From Microbacterium sp. LWO12-1.2 (GTDB taxonomy: Bacteria > Actinomycetota > Actinomycetes > Actinomycetales > Microbacteriaceae): DNA of 64,000 bases. The stretch's first letter is position 1. Each line of letters starts with the position of its first letter. Of the stretch, positions 62,361-64,000 are shown one piece after another. The stretch is from positions 124,001-188,000 of the forward strand of contig NZ_JBEGII010000001.1 in NCBI RefSeq assembly GCF_040675875.1, given 5' to 3'. Below the pieces are notes generated by a model. The model saw nothing but the letters and a program-made list of their open reading frames with translations, was not told the origin of the DNA and ran no database searches. The position numbers were made by a program, and so were the translations under genes.

Positions 62361-63146
62361 ATGGCTGACAGTTCCACCGTCAATCCCGGCCTCGAGAAGT
62401 ACGGGCGTGAACAATACGCCTCGCTGCGCCCGCGTATCCATGAGATGAGGTCACGTGCGCTGGCTGTGACGCTTGCCCCTGGAGGGCTGCTGGCGAGGGA
62501 AGACGAGAAGACGTCCTACAGTCCGATTTCCCATCAGGTGTGTTTCCAGCTGCAGCTCGCCTCCGAACACCTGACTGCTCTGGATCAGCTCATCGAGGCG
62601 CACGGTCTGCCCAACTACGCCGGCTACGTCCTCATCCGTGCAGCACTCGAAACCTCTGCCGCGGGGTATTGGCTTGTACAGCCGGGCGTGAGCAACCGTC
62701 GAGTCCTGCGCGCCCTGCGAATGGCGTGGTGGGACCAACGTGACAGCGCCGAGTTCACTGTGGCGAGCGGCCATGCGGCAACGGACTGGGACCTTGAGCG
62801 CCGTGCTCATCTCGACTTGTTGCGAAGTAAGGTGAAAGGACTTCACCAGGCAACCCTCGACCTTCCCCGGCTCAGTCACACGGACATGCTCACCGAGGTG
62901 GGGCGCGGGCTCAAGATCACTCAGCAGCCGTCGCCCCTCCTCGCGTGGCGTCTGTGCAGCTCCCTTGCGCACGGAAACTCTGCTGCCGCGGTGATGGCGC
63001 TTCAGCATCGACAGATCCGAGAGACCGAACCCCACGTCCACAGCGCAACATCGAGCTGGGCGTTGGTGAGCGCTCTCGTTCGAACGTCCCTGGAGACGTT
63101 CGACGGAGCACTGGCCTTGTTCGAAGAGCGAGCCTCAGTGGTCTGA
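62361..63146 (+). CDS. Hypothetical helical protein
   Basis: A 261-residue, mostly helical protein. VCFQLQLASEHLTALDQLIE and GYVLIRAALETSAAGYWLVQ (about residues 57-116) resemble helical HEPN/DUF5677-like accessory proteins. LLAWRLCSSLAHGNSAAAVM follows. No catalytic motif is certain. It is divergent from the SIR2-like gene with 60 bases between starts, where both promoters must lie. TAGAAC precedes the ATG by about seven bases, a weaker leaderless signal. Confidence 0.55.
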   Translation: MADSSTVNPGLEKYGREQYASLRPRIHEMRSRALAVTLAPGGLLAREDEKTSYSPISHQVCFQLQLASEHLTALDQLIEAHGLPNYAGYVLIRAALETSAAGYWLVQPGVSNRRVLRALRMAWWDQRDSAEFTVASGHAATDWDLERRAHLDLLRSKVKGLHQATLDLPRLSHTDMLTEVGRGLKITQQPSPLLAWRLCSSLAHGNSAAAVMALQHRQIRETEPHVHSATSSWALVSALVRTSLETFDGALALFEERASVV

Positions 63147-63264
63147 TGGTGTCTCCCTGCAGGCGAGGCACCTCCTACTCGAACCGGATCCTGCAGTCGA
63201 TGGGACGCGAGCGCGAGTCAAGACGGCCGGGCTGAGACATCCGCCTCAGCCCGGCCCCTGCCTC

Positions 63265-64000
63265 CTACAGCTCGCTCCAGATAAGAGTTGCCTCGGCCGC
63301 GAGCAGCGCGCCGCCAGCGGGCACCGGCAGCCACGTTCCTTCCTCGCCGCCGTGGCGGTTAGCGTCGACGAAGTCGACGGCGAGTTCGATGCGAGCTTCG
63401 CGGCTCAGGTTCTCCGTCTCGGGGTCATCGTTTAGGAAGTGCTGCGCCTGGGAGCGGAGGCTGGACAGCAGAGCATCGGCGACGGATTCGGCCAGTGCGT
63501 CGGTCGCGCGCGTGAACTCGACGACGGTTGCCGCGCCATCTGGGCGCCAGTCACAGGTGTCTTCGTCGTTGTCGACGTTCCAGTAGGCGCCGGCATCGTG
63601 AGGCTGGGTCTCGCGGCTCCATCGCGCCATACCTTCCTGGATGCGGGGGACGAGGAGCTGGTACATCGCGTACCACTCGTCCACCATCAGGCCGCGGCCT
63701 TCGTCGAGCGAGTGGTACAGCTCCCACTCGGTGATGAGCTGCGCGTTGGTCGCCGCGACGATGAGAGTGGTGAAGAAGCCGTGCGCGGTCTCGCCGGAGT
63801 ACCACCTAGTGGGCGGGGTGAGGGTGCGCTCTCGGTCCCGGAACGTCTTCTCGAACTGCGTGTTCGCGTAGCGGCCCTGGGTGAACGCCATCGACCATGC
63901 TGCCGACCCGTAGGCGTAGTCCTGTTCGTACTTGCTCGACTCCGACGACGGCGTGGCTACCTGGAACTTTCGGCGTGCATCCAGCAGCGCGTCACGGCGC
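63265..64000 (-). CDS. Hypothetical protein, N-terminus outside the window
   Basis: The frame is open from the right edge, giving at least 244 residues. An internal ATG at 63891 would yield 208, but the upstream part (RRKFQVATPSSESSKYEQDY) looks coding. The protein is acidic and mostly helical, with no recognised motif. It may be a phage- or island-related protein. Confidence 0.55.
   Translation of the reverse strand, partial: RRDALLDARRKFQVATPSSESSKYEQDYAYGSAAWSMAFTQGRYANTQFEKTFRDRERTLTPPTRWYSGETAHGFFTTLIVAATNAQLITEWELYHSLDEGRGLMVDEWYAMYQLLVPRIQEGMARWSRETQPHDAGAYWNVDNDEDTCDWRPDGAATVVEFTRATDALAESVADALLSSLRSQAQHFLNDDPETENLSREARIELAVDFVDANRHGGEEGTWLPVPAGGALLAAEATLIWSEL

Noticed and set aside
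55212..64000. Second attachment site repeating the tRNA-Tyr 3' end
   Set aside because: I looked for GGTTCGAATCCCTCACTCGC downstream and did not see a copy. The far boundary may lie beyond the window.

Overview
The window is high-GC DNA with dense, short-spaced genes, many GTG and TTG starts, and many start codons that follow a TANNNT hexamer by 5-7 bases with no Shine-Dalgarno sequence. Gene content (ResB/CcsB, a men cluster, RpoB with a TTG start, LytR-CpsA-Psr protein, DUF3054, DUF6504) points to an actinobacterium, most likely Microbacteriaceae such as Microbacterium. The genus is inferred from general resemblance, not from a search.

Positions 1-11067 hold the end of a cytochrome c maturation operon (resB, ccsB), an orphan response regulator, an SLC13-type permease divergent from an AbgT transporter and M17 aminopeptidase, a small cluster of DUF6325/SHOCT/membrane proteins, an alpha/beta-hydrolase-like membrane protein and a 2H phosphoesterase. 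Positions 11104-18863 hold two regulated export modules: a TetR regulator facing an MMPL exporter plus YhgE/Pip protein, and an XRE-cupin regulator facing an MFS exporter. Each has clear palindromes in the divergent promoter. The MMPL protein carries a decayed ABC-ATPase-like C-terminal domain.

Positions 18882-25333 carry menaquinone genes (menC, menB, menE), interrupted by an acetyltransferase and a PadR/HAAS pair, followed by a methyltransferase. Positions 25412-29575 are a two-component system with a MacB/FtsX-type ABC exporter. Then come ComB, DUF3054, SprT-like, TPR-like, spermidine-synthase-like and LCP proteins. Positions 34377-39871 form a sugar ABC importer with a NagZ-type GH3 hydrolase and an RpiR regulator, probably for amino-sugar or cell-wall salvage. 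Positions 40047-45473 form an oligopeptide ABC importer. rpoB and rpoC follow with a strong promoter and terminator, then a lipoprotein, a PfkB kinase and tRNA-Tyr.

From tRNA-Tyr (55149-55233) to the window end the content changes to accessory genes: a TIR-domain protein, a broken SIR2/metallophosphoesterase chimera with a nine-G run, a DUF6504 gene with a LexA-like box, a DUF2971 protein, two proteins with HEPN-like helical motifs, a complete SIR2-like protein and several unknowns. This looks like an accessory, possibly anti-phage, island next to a tRNA gene. No integrase or second attachment site is visible here. It is the best candidate for undescribed biology, together with the MMPL-ABC fusion and the widespread leaderless-gene architecture.
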